Source of the DNA: Muribaculaceae bacterium
GTDB lineage: Bacteria; Bacteroidota; Bacteroidia; Bacteroidales; Muribaculaceae
Direction of reading: 5' to 3'
DNA length: 32,556 nucleotides
Assembly (NCBI GenBank): GCA_023667285.1
Contig: JAMPAK010000001.1
Span: forward strand, 222,508-255,063
In this document: one piece after another, positions 32,187-32,556 of the stretch
How positions within the stretch are numbered: position 1 is the stretch's first letter
Layout: every line of letters starts with the position of its first letter
Notes under the pieces: generated by a model
What the model was told of the DNA's origin: nothing
Databases searched by the model: none
Seen by the model: the letters and a program-made list of their open reading frames with translations, nothing else
Translations under genes and position numbers: made by a program

Positions 32187-32556
32187 CAGGGAGCGACTTC
32201 TCTTCAGTCGCTTTCTGTGCAGGCTCCACTGATCCCTCCATGAGGATATAGAACATTATGAACATGGAGGATATGACGGTCATCTGGGAATCATAAAGCA
32301 ATATAAGGGTAAATATAACGGCAAGATACATCTTGATGTTTTTTGCCATTTTCCTATTATCGGGATAGTATAGCATTGTTACCAGATTGACCAACAACCA
32401 GACGGTACCGAATATGCCCAATTCCAAAAGAATCCAGAACAGGCCTATCACGGTTCCGTTCATCATCCATTTAAAATCCTTTTGGAATTTGGTCAGCCCA
32501 ACCACATTGCCACCTTTAAACTGACCAACTCCGGCTCCAAACATCAAGCCTCCACC
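32176..32556 (-). CDS. C-terminal part of a multi-span membrane protein, possibly an O-antigen ligase/polymerase
   Basis: The frame is open to the window edge, so the start lies outside. The visible about 126 residues begin GGGLMFGAGVGQFKGGN, then show about three spans (MNGTVIGLFWILLELGIFGT, WLLVNLVTMLYY, MYLAVIFTLILLYDSQMTVISSMFIMFYIL) and a charged tail ending EEKSLPVRK. A conserved-looking GAGVGQF loop followed by C-terminal spans is reminiscent of Wzy/WaaL-type proteins, but the match is from memory and weak. It could equally be an unrelated polytopic protein. It is convergent with the barrel gene. Confidence 0.6.
   Translation of the reverse strand, partial: GGGLMFGAGVGQFKGGNVVGLTKFQKDFKWMMNGTVIGLFWILLELGIFGTVWLLVNLVTMLYYPDNRKMAKNIKMYLAVIFTLILLYDSQMTVISSMFIMFYILMEGSVEPAQKATEEKSLPVRK

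Noticed and set aside
1-32556. tRNA, rRNA, CRISPR arrays, insertion sequences, toxin-antitoxin or defence islands
   Set aside because: None could be recognised by eye; gaps are short and no transposase, Cas or nuclease-type proteins are encoded. A covariance-model scan would be needed to exclude small RNAs.

Overview
The window is a stretch of chromosome from a member of the Bacteroidota, most likely order Bacteroidales; Muribaculaceae is plausible, but that family level is inference. The evidence is the promoter type: copies of TAnnTTTG (-7), several preceded by TTTG or CTTG (-33) at 19-20 nt, stand upstream of genes. Strong Shine-Dalgarno sequences are absent. The gene set also includes Bacteroidota hallmarks: DUF5686 with a carboxypeptidase-like domain, TamL, a THUMP-like methyltransferase, and a Bacteroidota-type FolK-like protein. 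No rRNA, tRNA, CRISPR array, insertion sequence or prophage was recognised.

Layout. 1-579: start of a leftward unidentified gene, then a gene-free region with a small cluster of REP-like hairpins and the panC promoter. 580-5132: rightward operon panC-panD-ffh-folD-capA-like (pantothenate, signal recognition particle, one-carbon folate, CapA-type enzyme), closed by a 15-bp perfect hairpin. 5353-6636: monocistronic fucO (lactaldehyde reductase) with its own promoter and a clear terminator. 6751-15211: seven tightly packed rightward genes from one promoter: PlsC-like acyltransferase, membrane metallophosphoesterase, tex, folK-like, tsaB, THUMP-like methyltransferase and acyl-CoA synthetase. They meet a leftward CYTH-domain gene with a 13-bp tail overlap. 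15802-19020: outer-membrane DUF5686 protein and a small beta-barrel protein. 24210-19008: leftward tamL, HAD phosphatase, and an orphan sensor kinase whose phospho-acceptor histidine position is tyrosine.

24296-29342: rightward four-gene set encoding a membrane-anchored coiled-coil protein, an MgtC/SapB protein, a CPA2 antiporter with two RCK_C domains, and a protein-kinase-fold protein. The last lacks the VAIK lysine, the HRDxKxxN lysine and asparagine, and the DFG aspartate. It is translationally coupled to the antiporter. 29358-31591: two paralogous YtxH proteins, a GC-rich hairpin element, a holin-3_6-family membrane protein, a 93-aa unknown and prmA. The window ends with a small outer-membrane protein gene and the 3' end of a leftward membrane-protein gene.

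Most of the window is conserved housekeeping. The least explained parts are the pseudokinase-antiporter-MgtC module, the histidine-less sensor kinase, the two structured intergenic elements (221-363 and 30015-30067), and enzyme variants with altered motifs (FolK-like, PlsC-like).
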